In this document: positions 35,984-45,010 of the stretch, piece after piece
How the letters are laid out: each line of letters starts with the position of its first letter
Numbering within the stretch: position 1 is the stretch's first letter
Assembly: GCF_900182545.1 (NCBI RefSeq)
Contig: NZ_FXTJ01000013.1
Coordinates: 54,325-118,324 of the forward strand
From: Geodermatophilus aquaeductus
GTDB taxonomy: Bacteria > Actinomycetota > Actinomycetes > Mycobacteriales > Geodermatophilaceae
DNA length: 64,000 bases
Direction: 5' to 3'
The notes under the pieces: generated by a model
The model's input: the letters and a program-made list of their open reading frames with translations, nothing else
Told to the model about the DNA's origin: nothing
Databases searched by the model: none
Program-made: the position numbers and the translations under genes

Positions 35984-37114
35984 TCACGGGCGGCGTGGTC
36001 CGCGGCCGGCTCCCGGCAAGCCCCCCGCCAGGACCGTCTCGTAGGCCTCCCTGACCCGTCGGCTGGTGACCGCGAGGTCGTGTGCGGACTCCACCGCGAC
36101 ACGCCCGGCACGCCCCTCGCTCTCGGCGAGGCCCGGATCCTCCAGCCGCGTCGTCAACGCGCTCGCCAGAGCGGCCGCGTCCTCGCGGGGGACGACCGCC
36201 CCGGCCCCTGCCAGTCCGTCCCGCGCGCCCGCCACGTCCGTGGAGACGACGCTCCTGCCCAGTGCCATGGCCTCCATCGCCACCAGGGACAGGCCCGCCT
36301 CCCAGCGACTGGGCAGCGCGACGACGTCAGCGGCGGTCAGCCACGGACGCACGTCGGGCTGGGCCCCCACGAAGCGGACGTCCTCCCCCGCGCGGGAACG
36401 CAGGGCGTCCGCGTCGGGCCCGTCCCCCACGAGGACGACCTGCACGTCGGGCACCCTCGACCGCACCGCCGGGAGGGACTCGAGGAGGACGTCCTGTCCC
36501 TTCTGCTGGGCGAGCCGGCCGATGCAGACGACGGTGGGGCGGTCCTCCAGCCCGAGCGCGCGCCGCGCCGTCACTCGTTCGGCCGCACCGGTCGACCGGT
36601 AGCGCTCGAGGTCGATGCCGTTCGGGAGGACCACGGTGCGTGCCCGGATCCCCACGTCCTCACCGCGTCGACGTTCGTCCTCGCTGACGCAGACGAGCAG
36701 GTGGGTCCACTGGGTGCCGGAGCGCTCCCAGAGCCGGGCGAGACGGGCCACCGGCCCCTGTGCGGCCTCGAAGGACCACGCGTGGGGCTGGAAGACGGTG
36801 GGTCGCGCACCGCGGAGCGCGAGGCGCCCGGCCAGGCCGGCCTTCGCGCTGTGCAGGTGGACGACATCCGGGTCCACCTCCCGGACCAACCGGCGCAGCC
36901 GCAGGACCTCGCTCGGGACGGTCACCCCCGGGTCGCGGGAGGCGCGCCAGGCCAGGTGGGGCACGCCGAGGTCGGCGAGCCAGCCCGGTAGGTCACCGTC
37001 CGCGGGTGACGCGACCGCGACGTCCCACCCGTGCTCCTGCTGGTCCCTGGCCAGGCCACGCACGACGACGGGTACGCCCGCGACCGTGGGTTGGGTCACG
37101 TGGAGGACTCGCAC
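35984..37114 (-). CDS. Family 4 glycosyltransferase
   Basis: A 376-residue GT-B retaining transferase. N-terminal domain opens VRVLHVTQPTVAGVPVVVRG with VHLHSAKAGLAGRLA; the C-terminal domain has VVCIGRLAQQKGQDVLLES, VVLVGDGPDADALR and the nucleotide-sugar site PSRWEAGLSLVAMEAMALG with the E-x7-E pair. GTG 37114 has AGGAG 4-5 bases upstream. The donor cannot be read from sequence. It is the last but one gene of a minus-strand run from the deacetylase to the acyltransferase. Confidence 0.9.
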   Translation of the reverse strand: MRVLHVTQPTVAGVPVVVRGLARDQQEHGWDVAVASPADGDLPGWLADLGVPHLAWRASRDPGVTVPSEVLRLRRLVREVDPDVVHLHSAKAGLAGRLALRGARPTVFQPHAWSFEAAQGPVARLARLWERSGTQWTHLLVCVSEDERRRGEDVGIRARTVVLPNGIDLERYRSTGAAERVTARRALGLEDRPTVVCIGRLAQQKGQDVLLESLPAVRSRVPDVQVVLVGDGPDADALRSRAGEDVRFVGAQPDVRPWLTAADVVALPSRWEAGLSLVAMEAMALGRSVVSTDVAGARDGLAGAGAVVPREDAAALASALTTRLEDPGLAESEGRAGRVAVESAHDLAVTSRRVREAYETVLAGGLPGAGRGPRRP

Positions 37115-37181
37115 GGTGCTCCTGCAGGTGGGCGGCGCCGGATCTCCCGGCACGAGCCGGGATGCGGATGCTAACCGCCGG

Positions 37182-38144
37182 TCACCCGCCGGTCGGACGC
37201 AGCAGGAGGCGGCGGGCGAGCGACGGGGAGAGCGCAGCGAGACGGAGCACCGCCCGGCGCCTGGCGCTCAGGGACCCGTGCCGCAACAGCGAGCGGGCCT
37301 CGGCCGGGAGCGCCCGACCGTGCTGCAACCGCCACATCCAGTGGGCGAAGGCGGCGTCGACCAGCGTCCGGGCGGCGACCTCCCGGTCACGCGGGTCGAG
37401 GCGCTCGTTGGCGGCGATCAACCGGGCGACGCGCTCCCGTCCAGCCAGGACGCGCTCGGTGTCCGCGGTCTGCTGCCCACCCCAGCGCCGGTACCGGTAG
37501 AGCGGCAACGGCACCAGTCCTGCAGCGGCTCCGTGCAGGAACATCCGGACGTAGCACTCCCAGTCGGGCCCGTACCGGAGGTCCTCGTCGAAGCCGCCGG
37601 CCTCGAGGAACTGCTGACGTCGGATCGCGGGAGCGGGGAGGAAGTTCCACCTGAGGATCTCCCGCCGCTGATCCGCGACGGGGAAGTGGAGGTCGAGTGA
37701 CCAGTCCGACCCCTCGGCCGCCGGTCCGAAGTCCTCCCAGGTCGTCGTCATGAGGTGGAGGTCCGGTCGCCGCTCCGCGAGCCAGGCGAGCGCCTCGACC
37801 CGCTCGGGAGCCATCTCGTCGTCGCCGTCGAGGATGATCACCAGGTCGGCCCGCGAGGCCCGGATGGCCGTGTTCTTGGCCGCGCCCTCTCCGCCTTGCT
37901 CCTGCCGGCGCACGAGGCGGATGCGCTCGGCGAACGGCGCCACCGCACCTGCGACGTCGTCGTCGGACGCGTCGTCGCAGACGACGACCTCGTCCGGGAG
38001 CCGGGTCTGGGCGAAGACGGAGGCGAGCGCGGCAGGGAGGAACGGGGCCACGTTGTGCGCCGTGACGACCACGCCGACCGTGAGCGGTCGGGGCGGGAGG
38101 ATCCACGTGCCCGTCGGCGCGAGCACCGGCCAGTCGCGCGTCAC
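37182..38144 (-). CDS. Family 2 glycosyltransferase
   Basis: A 320-residue GT2: VGVVVTAHNVAPFLPAALAS, VVVCDDASDDDVAGAV, GEGAAKNTAIRASRADLV, metal site LDGDDEMAPER, then GGFDEDLRYGPDWECYVRMF carrying the acceptor-site D/E. GTG 38144 overlaps the deacetylase stop (GTGA) so translation is coupled. It is recognisably paralogous to the N-terminal half of the fusion protein at 39160, sharing GExAAKNTA, the ADQRRxxL segment and the GGFD block. Confidence 0.9.
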   Translation of the reverse strand: MTRDWPVLAPTGTWILPPRPLTVGVVVTAHNVAPFLPAALASVFAQTRLPDEVVVCDDASDDDVAGAVAPFAERIRLVRRQEQGGEGAAKNTAIRASRADLVIILDGDDEMAPERVEALAWLAERRPDLHLMTTTWEDFGPAAEGSDWSLDLHFPVADQRREILRWNFLPAPAIRRQQFLEAGGFDEDLRYGPDWECYVRMFLHGAAAGLVPLPLYRYRRWGGQQTADTERVLAGRERVARLIAANERLDPRDREVAARTLVDAAFAHWMWRLQHGRALPAEARSLLRHGSLSARRRAVLRLAALSPSLARRLLLRPTGG

Positions 38145-39100
38145 CGCGGCCGCCACGCGGTGACGGCCCGGTGCAGGTGGTCCACGCTCCAACGCCCGAC
38201 GGTGATGCGGGGGAGCGCATGCGGGTCGGCTCGCTCGACCGGTCCGGGGACGTTGACGAAGGCGAGGTCGTAGCCCGCCGCACGCGCCTGACGGGCGTTG
38301 CGTCGAGCGACCGTCCCCGGCGCACCGAACGGGTAGGCGAGCAACTGCGGAGGTCGGCCCAGGAGGCCGCCCAGGGCCGTCCGGCTCTCGAGGAGCTCGC
38401 GTCGGGCCTCCCCGCGAGGGAGGGTCGCCAGCGCCGAGTGGGAGCAGGTGTGGGAACCGATGTCGAACAGCGGGTCCCGCGCGAGGTCCTGGACCTGGGC
38501 AGCCGACATCCGCCGGTGCCGGTGGCACGAGCCGGGGCGAGGCCACGCCTCCTCCATGCGGGTCAGCACTCGCGACACCACCTCGGGAGGTCGCCGGTGC
38601 AACACCGTGGTGAGCGCCGCGTAGGACCGGCTCCGCGCAGCGCCGCTGCTGACGTCGACCACGACGCGCCGGCCGGCGATGCGCAGCGGCAACGTCGCAG
38701 GGCCGGGGCCGGGCTCGAGGACCAGGTGCTCGAGCCGGTCCCACCAGTACTCGGGACCGGGATCGGGGGCGACCGCGTCGGCCACGACGAAGAAGGTGGC
38801 CGGGACACCGAGGTCGCGGAGGACGGGTGCGGCGTGCTCGAGGTTGTCGAGGTAGCCGTCGTCCAGGGTGATCGCGGCGGTGGGGCGGTCGTGCGGCCCC
38901 CGGACGTCGGCGGCCCGGACCACGCCGAACCACCGGGTCACCGCCTCCAGGTGCTCCCGGAAGAGAGCAGGGGGCACGACCATGCCCCCGGGGTCGTCCG
39001 ACAGGTCGTCGGAGATGCGGTGGTAGAGCAGGACGACGTCGCTCCCCCGCGGACGCAGACGACGCGGCCAGGCGGGGCGACGAGCCCAGAGGTCCCTCAT
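38141..39100 (-). CDS. Polysaccharide deacetylase (NodB domain)
   Basis: A 319-residue carbohydrate esterase 4-like enzyme removing N- or O-acetyl groups from a polysaccharide. Visible NodB motifs: VVLLYHRISD, motif 1 as TLDDGYLDN (Asp pair), motif 2 SHTCSHSAL (two His for the metal), and LLAYPFGAPG as motif 3. No signal peptide is evident, so it may act on lipid-linked precursors in the cytoplasm or on the inner face. ATG 39100 has GAGGAG about 10 bases upstream; the longer frame to 39289 runs antisense through the next gene. Coupled to the GT2 behind it. Confidence 0.89.
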   Translation of the reverse strand: MRDLWARRPAWPRRLRPRGSDVVLLYHRISDDLSDDPGGMVVPPALFREHLEAVTRWFGVVRAADVRGPHDRPTAAITLDDGYLDNLEHAAPVLRDLGVPATFFVVADAVAPDPGPEYWWDRLEHLVLEPGPGPATLPLRIAGRRVVVDVSSGAARSRSYAALTTVLHRRPPEVVSRVLTRMEEAWPRPGSCHRHRRMSAAQVQDLARDPLFDIGSHTCSHSALATLPRGEARRELLESRTALGGLLGRPPQLLAYPFGAPGTVARRNARQARAAGYDLAFVNVPGPVERADPHALPRITVGRWSVDHLHRAVTAWRPR

Positions 39101-39147
39101 CCGGGGCAGACTCCTCACTGCCGGACGGTCCTCCCGGCTGTGGTCGC

Positions 39148-39153
39148 TAGCAT
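39148..39153 (+). promoter_or_regulatory. -10 box TAGCAT, leaderless promoter
   Basis: TAGCAT, spacer CGCCGG, then GTG 39160 of the GT2-GT4 fusion gene. A full TAnnnT match at six bases, in the 59-bp divergent gap with the deacetylase gene. Confidence 0.62.
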
Positions 39154-39159
39154 CGCCGG

Positions 39160-41373
39160 GTGCCCGGCCCGGACGTGTCTGCGACACCCCTGGTCCGCTC
39201 CGGGGAGGATCCCCTGCGCATCTCGGTCGCCATCGCCTGCCACAACGCCGCAGCGTATGTCGGGGACGCGATCCGCTCGGCACTGGCACAGTCGCCGGCG
39301 CCGGCCGAGGTGGTGGTGTGCGACGACGGCTCGACCGACGGCAGCCCGGAGGTGCTGCAGTCGTTCGGGGAGGCCATCCGCGTCGTGCGCCACGAGGTCA
39401 ACCGTGGGGAGGCCGCCGCCAAGAACACGGCGGTCGGTGCCACGACGAGTCCCTGGGTCGCGTTGCTGGACGCCGACGACGAGTTCCTCCCCGGGCGACT
39501 CGCCGCCGTCCGAGACCTGCTGACCCGCGAGCCCGATCTCGACGTCGTGACCACCGATGCCCTGCTGGTGCACGACGGCGTCGAGCTGGGCCGGTGGTAC
39601 GGCGCCCACTACCCGTTCGCCGCCGACGACCAGCGGCGGGCGGTGCTCGAGCGCAACTTCGTCTTCGGCAACGTGGTCGTGCGACGGGATGCCTTCCTGG
39701 CCTCCGGCGGCTTCGACCCCGCCATCGCCCACGCGACCGACTGGGACCTGTGGATCCGGATGATCCACAGCGGCGCGCGCGTGGGGTGCATCCCTCGTCC
39801 GCTCGCGCGGTACCGGCTGCACGAGTCGAGCCTCAGCTCCGACCGGGCTGCGATGAGCGCCTCGATCGCCGCGTTGCTGACGCGGGCCGCCGAGCGACTC
39901 GCCCTCACGGACGACGAGCGGAGCACCGTCGAGTCCACGGCGGCCGAGCACGAGCGGATCGCCACGCGGTACCGGCTCAAGCAGGCACTCACGCGGCCGG
40001 CCTCGTCGGTACGCCGTCTCGCCACCGCCGTGGCCCGGGACAGCGGCCAGCCGACGCGGTCACGGGTCCTCGCGCTGGGCACCGTCCTCCTGCCCACGAT
40101 CGCCCGGCGCGCCGAACGACGGCGGTCGGCGCTGTCGTGGGAGGGCCCGGGTGGGGTGCGACTCCCCCGCCGACGCCGACGCGTCCTCGTGACGCTCCCC
40201 GACCGTCCGTGGCCCACCGACGGGGGGAAGCGGACCCGCTCGGCCACCAGCCTCCGCGCGCTGGCCGGCATGCCCGACGTGGACCTCGACGTCCTGGTCC
40301 TCTTCGCAGGGCCGCCGGTGGACCACCCCCTGCCGCCAGGGGTGCGGACGCACCGGTGCGTCCAGGTGGACGCAGGCCCTCGGCCGCGACTGCTGACGGC
40401 GCTCGTCGTGGTGCTGCGGCGTGTGCCCTGGCAGATCGCCGTCCGCCGGTGGGGCCTCGCGCGAGCCGCCGTGCGCGACCTGCGGCAGGCGCCGTACGAC
40501 CTCGTGTGGTTCGGGTCGACGGACCACGCGATGAGCCTGTCCCGCACGGTCAGGGGTCAGCGCGTGGTCGTCGACATGGACGACGTCGAGTCGCTCAAGA
40601 TCGAGCACTTCCTGTCCCTGCCGCCTGACTCTCGGACCACGCGACTCCGCGTACGTGTCCAGCGCCGTGTCGAGCTCCCGCTCTGGCGCCGACTCGAGAG
40701 ACATCTGCTCCGGAGTGCCGACGCGGTGGTCGTCTGCAGCGACCTCGACCGGCAACGGCTCGGGGACGGACCCGTCGAGGTCGTGCGGAACACGTACGCG
40801 GGTCCCCCGGTCCAAGCGGCGTGGACGCCACCCGCGGCGCCGACCTTCGTCCTCGTGGGCACCTACTGGTACGTCCCGAACGTCGACGCGGCCGTGCACA
40901 TGGCCACCAGCGTGCTGCCGCACCTGCTCGAACGGGTCCCGGACGCACGGATCCGGTTCGTCGGCCGGGGAGGACGGGACCTCCTGGGAGAGGTGACCGG
41001 ACTGCCCGGGGTCGACGTCGTCGGTGACGTGACCGACGTGGCGCCCGAACTCCTGTCCGCGACCGCGGCCGTCGTCCCGGTCCGCTTCGGTGGCGGGACG
41101 CGGGTCAAGATCCTCGAGGCGTTCGCTCTCGGGGTGCCCGTGGTGAGCACCTCGCTCGGCTGTGAGGGCCTGGACGTCGTCGACGGAGTGCACCTCCTCG
41201 TCGCCGACAGTCCGGAGGAGTTCGCCGGCGCCTGCGCGCGACTGACTGCCGAGCCCGAGGTGGCCCGCCGGCTCGGCGACGGGGGACGACGCCTGTACCT
41301 GGAGCGCTACGCCCCCACCCAGGTCGTCGGCTCCGCACGAGCCGTTGCCGAGAGGGTGCTCACCCGGCAGTGA
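39160..41373 (+). CDS. Bifunctional glycosyltransferase: GT2 fused to GT4
   Basis: A 737-residue protein with two complete transferase modules. Residues ~20-270 are a GT2 (ISVAIACHNAAAYVGD, VVVCDDGSTDGS, metal site LDADDEFLPGR, GGFDPAIAHATDWDLWIRM); residues ~335-737 are a GT-B/GT4 type (RVLVTLPDRPWPTDGGKRT, VVVDMDDVESLKIEHF, FVLVGTYWYVPNVDAAVHM, VPVRFGGGTRVKILEAFALG as nucleotide-sugar site). A helical linker of ~65 residues joins them. It probably adds two consecutive sugars. The frame is open throughout with no internal stop, so it is one polypeptide. Its 3' end overlaps the convergent GT4 gene by 14 bp. Confidence 0.9.
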   Translation: MPGPDVSATPLVRSGEDPLRISVAIACHNAAAYVGDAIRSALAQSPAPAEVVVCDDGSTDGSPEVLQSFGEAIRVVRHEVNRGEAAAKNTAVGATTSPWVALLDADDEFLPGRLAAVRDLLTREPDLDVVTTDALLVHDGVELGRWYGAHYPFAADDQRRAVLERNFVFGNVVVRRDAFLASGGFDPAIAHATDWDLWIRMIHSGARVGCIPRPLARYRLHESSLSSDRAAMSASIAALLTRAAERLALTDDERSTVESTAAEHERIATRYRLKQALTRPASSVRRLATAVARDSGQPTRSRVLALGTVLLPTIARRAERRRSALSWEGPGGVRLPRRRRRVLVTLPDRPWPTDGGKRTRSATSLRALAGMPDVDLDVLVLFAGPPVDHPLPPGVRTHRCVQVDAGPRPRLLTALVVVLRRVPWQIAVRRWGLARAAVRDLRQAPYDLVWFGSTDHAMSLSRTVRGQRVVVDMDDVESLKIEHFLSLPPDSRTTRLRVRVQRRVELPLWRRLERHLLRSADAVVVCSDLDRQRLGDGPVEVVRNTYAGPPVQAAWTPPAAPTFVLVGTYWYVPNVDAAVHMATSVLPHLLERVPDARIRFVGRGGRDLLGEVTGLPGVDVVGDVTDVAPELLSATAAVVPVRFGGGTRVKILEAFALGVPVVSTSLGCEGLDVVDGVHLLVADSPEEFAGACARLTAEPEVARRLGDGGRRLYLERYAPTQVVGSARAVAERVLTRQ

Positions 41374-42457
41374 GGCGCTCGACGGCAGCGACCGTCTCGC
41401 GCGCCACCTCGTCCCAGCTCCGGACGGAGACCGGCGGCTCATCCCTCCGCCCGGCCCGCAGGGCGGCCAGGATGGCCGAGGTCCAGCTGCGCGGGTCGTC
41501 GTCGGGCAGGTGCACGGCCGCGTCGCCGCTCACCTCGACGAGGGCCGGGTCCGACGACGTGATCAGGGGCGCTCCGAACGAGCGCGCCTCGATCGCCGGC
41601 AGCCCGAAGCCCTCGAGCCTGCTCGGGCAGAGCACGACACCGGCCTGCTCGTAGCACCAGCGCAACTGGGCGTCGGTGAGGTGCCCGAGCAGTCGCACCG
41701 CCCCGCCTCCGACCATCTCGGAACTGGTCCTCCCGAGCTCGGACGGTCCCCAGCTGGGCGGCCCGACGACGGCGAGGACGGCGCCGGGTCGCTCGGCGAC
41801 GACCGAGCTCCAGAGGTCGATGACCAGACCGAGGTTCTTGCGCGGGGACGCGTCACCGACGACCAGGGCGAACTCACGGTCGCGGAGCGCATCGACCGGC
41901 TCGGCGTCCGCCGTCCGCAGGCCGGTCGACATCGCCAACGGGACGGCAGCGGTGCGCCCGACGACGTCGGGGACGTGACGCTCGAGGCTCCGCTGCGTCG
42001 CACGGCTGACGCACACGAGCGCGTCGGCCTGCCGGATGGATGCGAGGTACGGCCGGGTCAGCAACGTGCGCTTGAGCACCCCGAAGTCGCGGGGCCGCTC
42101 CAGCTGGAGCATGTCGTGGACGGTCAGGACCCGTCGGGCGCCGCCCCAGCGCGGGAGGACGTGTTTGGTCCCGTGGATCACGTCGAACCGTCGAGATCCC
42201 CTGACCAGAGCGGCACCGGAGCGCTCGAGCGCCGTGCGGGCCGGTACCGGCAGGTCGGGCACCGTGACGACCCTCGCAGGATCCCCGAGGAGGTCGGTGA
42301 AGAAGGGCTGGGCCGAGGCCGTGGCGAGGACGGACAGCTCGACCTCCGGCAGGGCCTCCAGCGCCCGCGCCATCTCGACCGTGTAGCGGACGATGCCGCC
42401 ACCGGTCCCGGACGCGGGGACCTGGGTGGCGAGCATGAGCCAGGACAGGGCCGTCAT
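41360..42457 (-). CDS. Family 4 glycosyltransferase
   Basis: A 365-residue GT-B enzyme: MLATQVPASGTGGGIVRYT at the N-terminus, VIHGTKHVLPRW and LVCVSRATQRSLERHVP, then VVGDASPRKNLGLVIDLW and the donor site CPSRLEGFGLPAIEARSFG with E-x7-E. The domain style resembles GT4 mannosyl-/rhamnosyltransferases, but the sugar is not determined. ATG 42457 overlaps the stop of the Wzy-like gene (ATGA), making it the third gene of the Wzz-Wzy-GT4 operon. A longer frame upstream is antisense shadow of that gene. Confidence 0.9.
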   Translation of the reverse strand: MTALSWLMLATQVPASGTGGGIVRYTVEMARALEALPEVELSVLATASAQPFFTDLLGDPARVVTVPDLPVPARTALERSGAALVRGSRRFDVIHGTKHVLPRWGGARRVLTVHDMLQLERPRDFGVLKRTLLTRPYLASIRQADALVCVSRATQRSLERHVPDVVGRTAAVPLAMSTGLRTADAEPVDALRDREFALVVGDASPRKNLGLVIDLWSSVVAERPGAVLAVVGPPSWGPSELGRTSSEMVGGGAVRLLGHLTDAQLRWCYEQAGVVLCPSRLEGFGLPAIEARSFGAPLITSSDPALVEVSGDAAVHLPDDDPRSWTSAILAALRAGRRDEPPVSVRSWDEVARETVAAVERLTAG

Positions 42458-43776
42458 CCGATCGTCCCGGCGGTCGGGACGCGGCGGCGGGCGAGCCACG
42501 CGATCACGACCAGGGCGACGAAGCTCGGGAGCACCCGGCCCTGTCCCCAGTACAGGTAACGGGGCATCTCGAGCAGACCGGTGAGCGCGACGGGGTAGAC
42601 CAGGGAGGCCCAGAACTCGCCCTCCCGCCACCGCAGGTAGGCCAGCCCGAGGGCCAGGCCAGCCAGCAGGAAGAACACGAGACCCCCCGCCGTCCCGTAG
42701 TCGACGAAGGGGATCGACAGTCCCCCCGGACTGTTGAACTCGGGATTGCCGTATTGCTGGAGGATGGTCCCGAAGTCGTCGGGCTCGTACCGCCCGGTCA
42801 GCTGTCCGTAGAGGTCCAGCTGCGAGATGCCCGGCGCGGTCCAGAAGGCCTCGATGCTGCCGTAGGGCAGTCGGACGCCGGACGTGCCGTAGGTGAGGGC
42901 GAGCTGGCCGTTGTTGTAGGCGGTGGCGTAATAGCCGGCCAGTCGGTCGATGACGAACTGGAAGAACGAACCGCCGCCCTGCGAGTAGAAGACCCAGCTC
43001 CGCGAGTACTCGAAGATCCCGAAGACCGCCACGGCGCCGGGGACCAGGACGAACGGTGCCGCTGCGGTGACCCGCCGCTGCACCCGCCCGCGCCGGGCCG
43101 CGTACATCGCCAGGATGCCGACCGCCGGGATGGCGAGCTCGAGGATGGCGAGCCGCTCGGTCAGGAAGAACGCGCGCATCAGCGCCAGGACCAGCACGAC
43201 CGCGAGCCGGCGGGCCACGTAGCGGTCCCGCTGCCTGGTCAGGAGCGTCACCGCGACGACGACGTACGCGATGCCCAGCTGCGTCAGGGTGGTGATGCCG
43301 GCGATCGGCGCGAACTGCGTCCGCAACGTCGAGTCGAAGGCATCTTGCGAGGTCAGTGCCTCGAGCAGGTCCGCCGGCCGCGCGCCCCGGCTGAGCCCGA
43401 CGACGGCGAGGGCGACGTACCCGACCATGGTGAGCCGGTAGAGGACCACCGCCGCGCGGTGCAGGAACCACGTGTCGACCTCCGCGGCGGGCGAGGCGGC
43501 GTGGCGTCCGCGGCCCGCCCCGAGGAGCAGCGGCAGCATCCCGCCGAGGGCGAAGAGCACGGCTCCCGCCGCGAAGAGCAGCAGCGTCGTGTCGGTCAGG
43601 GACTTGGGGGTGTTCCACGACTGCCGGAAGTAGGCGTCGCCGAGCCGCCAGGAGATCAGCAGGGTGACGGGCACGGTCAGGGCGGCAGCACCCGCCGGGG
43701 ACAACCACCACACGCCCGGCGACGGCCCGCCTGCCCGGGTGGCCGGGACTCGGCGCTCGACCGTGCCGGCCGTCAT
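42454..43776 (-). CDS. Polysaccharide repeat-unit polymerase-like membrane protein (Wzy type)
   Basis: A 440-residue protein with about 11 hydrophobic helices and one long non-helical stretch (roughly residues 265-345, including GGGSFFQFVIDRLAGYYATAY and YGTSGVRLPYGS) that would be the large outside loop of a Wzy/EpsG-like polymerase. Wzy proteins are poorly conserved, so assignment rests on topology and on its place between the Wzz-like gene and a GT4, with ATGA overlaps on both sides. Expected role: joining lipid-linked repeat units on the outer face. Confidence 0.75.
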   Translation of the reverse strand: MTAGTVERRVPATRAGGPSPGVWWLSPAGAAALTVPVTLLISWRLGDAYFRQSWNTPKSLTDTTLLLFAAGAVLFALGGMLPLLLGAGRGRHAASPAAEVDTWFLHRAAVVLYRLTMVGYVALAVVGLSRGARPADLLEALTSQDAFDSTLRTQFAPIAGITTLTQLGIAYVVVAVTLLTRQRDRYVARRLAVVLVLALMRAFFLTERLAILELAIPAVGILAMYAARRGRVQRRVTAAAPFVLVPGAVAVFGIFEYSRSWVFYSQGGGSFFQFVIDRLAGYYATAYNNGQLALTYGTSGVRLPYGSIEAFWTAPGISQLDLYGQLTGRYEPDDFGTILQQYGNPEFNSPGGLSIPFVDYGTAGGLVFFLLAGLALGLAYLRWREGEFWASLVYPVALTGLLEMPRYLYWGQGRVLPSFVALVVIAWLARRRVPTAGTIG

Positions 43777-44603
43777 TCCGTCCGGACCCGCTGGAGGAGC
43801 AGCGCCATCGCCACCCCGACCAGTGCGCCGAGCAGCAACCCGAGCAGGGTGGCCTGGACGGCGGCTCCTGCACCGCCCACCGACATCGACCGCGGCGCAC
43901 TGACGACCTGGGTGTACGCCTGCTCGCCGGACCGCAGGAGGACGAGTTGGCTCCGGGACGACAGCAGGCGGGAGTACTCCGTCGCGGTCGCGCCGGCGAG
44001 GGCTCCGTTCTCGTCGGAGGCGAGTGCCGTCTCCAGGTCGGCGATCTCCGCCTCCACCCCGGCGAGCAGGGCGTCCACCTGTGCGGTCACCGCGGCCACC
44101 CGCTGCTGGTCGTACTGCGCGATCACCGCGTCGGACGCGTCCCGCGCGGCGTCGTCCGTGCCGGCCTGGACCTGCAGCTCGACGATGTCGGTCGACCCGA
44201 CCTGCTGCGCGGACAGCGTCAGGTCGTCACCCAGTCCCAGGGCGTCCGACACCGCATCACGGATGTCCGCGCCCGTGAGGATCAGGATCTGGGTCTGGAT
44301 GAACCGGTCCGTGGCGTCGGGGCTGGAGGAGGACTGCTCGCCCGGGAGCGTCGGGTCCTGCACGAAGGACAGGCGGGTGACCGCCGTCGGCGGGGCGGGG
44401 TCGCTCACGGCGACGACCAGCCCGACGAGCCCGCCGAGCAGCGCCGTGACGACGGCCAGCGCGAGTGCGCGGCGTTGCCCGCGGGATCGCTGCGCCGCAG
44501 GACCTGCGGCCTGGCGTCCGCGTCGCCGCCCCTGCGCGCGCTCACCGGGGTCGTCGTCCGGAACGAGCCTCTCCGTCGACTCGGCTCCGGGATGTACCGT
44601 CAC
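43773..44603 (-). CDS. Polysaccharide co-polymerase / chain-length protein (Wzz type), without kinase domain
   Basis: A 276-residue protein with a charged N-terminal tail, helix one at about residues 46-66 (LALAVVTALLGGLVGLVVAV), an extracellular mostly helical domain (including AAVTAQVDALLAGVEAEIADLETALAS region) and a second helix near the end (TLLGLLLGALVGVAMALLL). That two-helix arrangement around a coiled outside domain is the Wzz/PCP layout. The cytoplasmic tail after helix two is only QRVRTE, so there is no attached BY-kinase. GTG 44603 has GGGAG 8 bases upstream; ATGA overlap with the Wzy-like gene. Confidence 0.82.
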   Translation of the reverse strand: MTVHPGAESTERLVPDDDPGERAQGRRRGRQAAGPAAQRSRGQRRALALAVVTALLGGLVGLVVAVSDPAPPTAVTRLSFVQDPTLPGEQSSSSPDATDRFIQTQILILTGADIRDAVSDALGLGDDLTLSAQQVGSTDIVELQVQAGTDDAARDASDAVIAQYDQQRVAAVTAQVDALLAGVEAEIADLETALASDENGALAGATATEYSRLLSSRSQLVLLRSGEQAYTQVVSAPRSMSVGGAGAAVQATLLGLLLGALVGVAMALLLQRVRTE

Positions 44604-44746
44604 GCGTCTGCTCCCTCGGGTCCGTCGTCGCTGCCCACGACGAGGTCGCAGCGTAAGGTGCGTGGCTGCTCGGAGCCTCCCGGACTCCTCCGGAGGGGTC
44701 AGGGGACATCGCCCGGACACCCGATCGGGACGAGGGAGTGTGACCG

Positions 44747-45010
44747 ATGCCCGACGACCGCCCCTCGGGACTCGTCGAGGGTCTCGTCCGCGTGCAGTCC
44801 CGTCCGGTCGTGGGGCCCCTGGCCCGGCAGAGCGCACTGCTGCTGAGCGTCGACATCGGCCTGGGGAGCTCCGGGGTCGACCACGTCAGGCGGGGGACCG
44901 TGGTCGCTGCTAACGCCGTCCACGGCGGCTCGACCGGAGGGGTCGAGAACCGGGCCGGCGCGTACGTGCGCGAGATGGCCGACAGCTGCGAATCAGGGCA
45001 CGACAACTGA
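44747..45010 (+). CDS. 87-residue ORF of unknown function, coupled to the flippase gene
   Basis: ATG 44747 is preceded by GAGGGAG at 8 bases, the third codon positions are strongly G/C, and the stop overlaps the presumed CTG start of the flippase frame (CTGA), all suggesting a translated leader gene. The product (MPDDRPSGLVEGLVRVQSRP... ) has no signal or helix. Its middle, VDIGLGSS followed by RRGTVVAANAV, faintly resembles the last turn of hexapeptide acyltransferases, so a decayed acyltransferase remnant is another option. The opposite strand is also open here but lacks a ribosome site. Confidence 0.45.
   Translation: MPDDRPSGLVEGLVRVQSRPVVGPLARQSALLLSVDIGLGSSGVDHVRRGTVVAANAVHGGSTGGVENRAGAYVREMADSCESGHDN

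Noticed and set aside
35905..36111. Upstream extension of the acyltransferase frame
   Set aside because: It overlaps the GT4 gene, has no conserved residues, and TACGCT six bases before ATG 35904 fits that start.
44542..45006. 154-codon minus-strand frame opposite the small 87-residue ORF
   Set aside because: No ribosome site, Ser/Arg/Thr/Pro-rich shadow composition and overlap with the Wzz start; the plus-strand frame has better signals.
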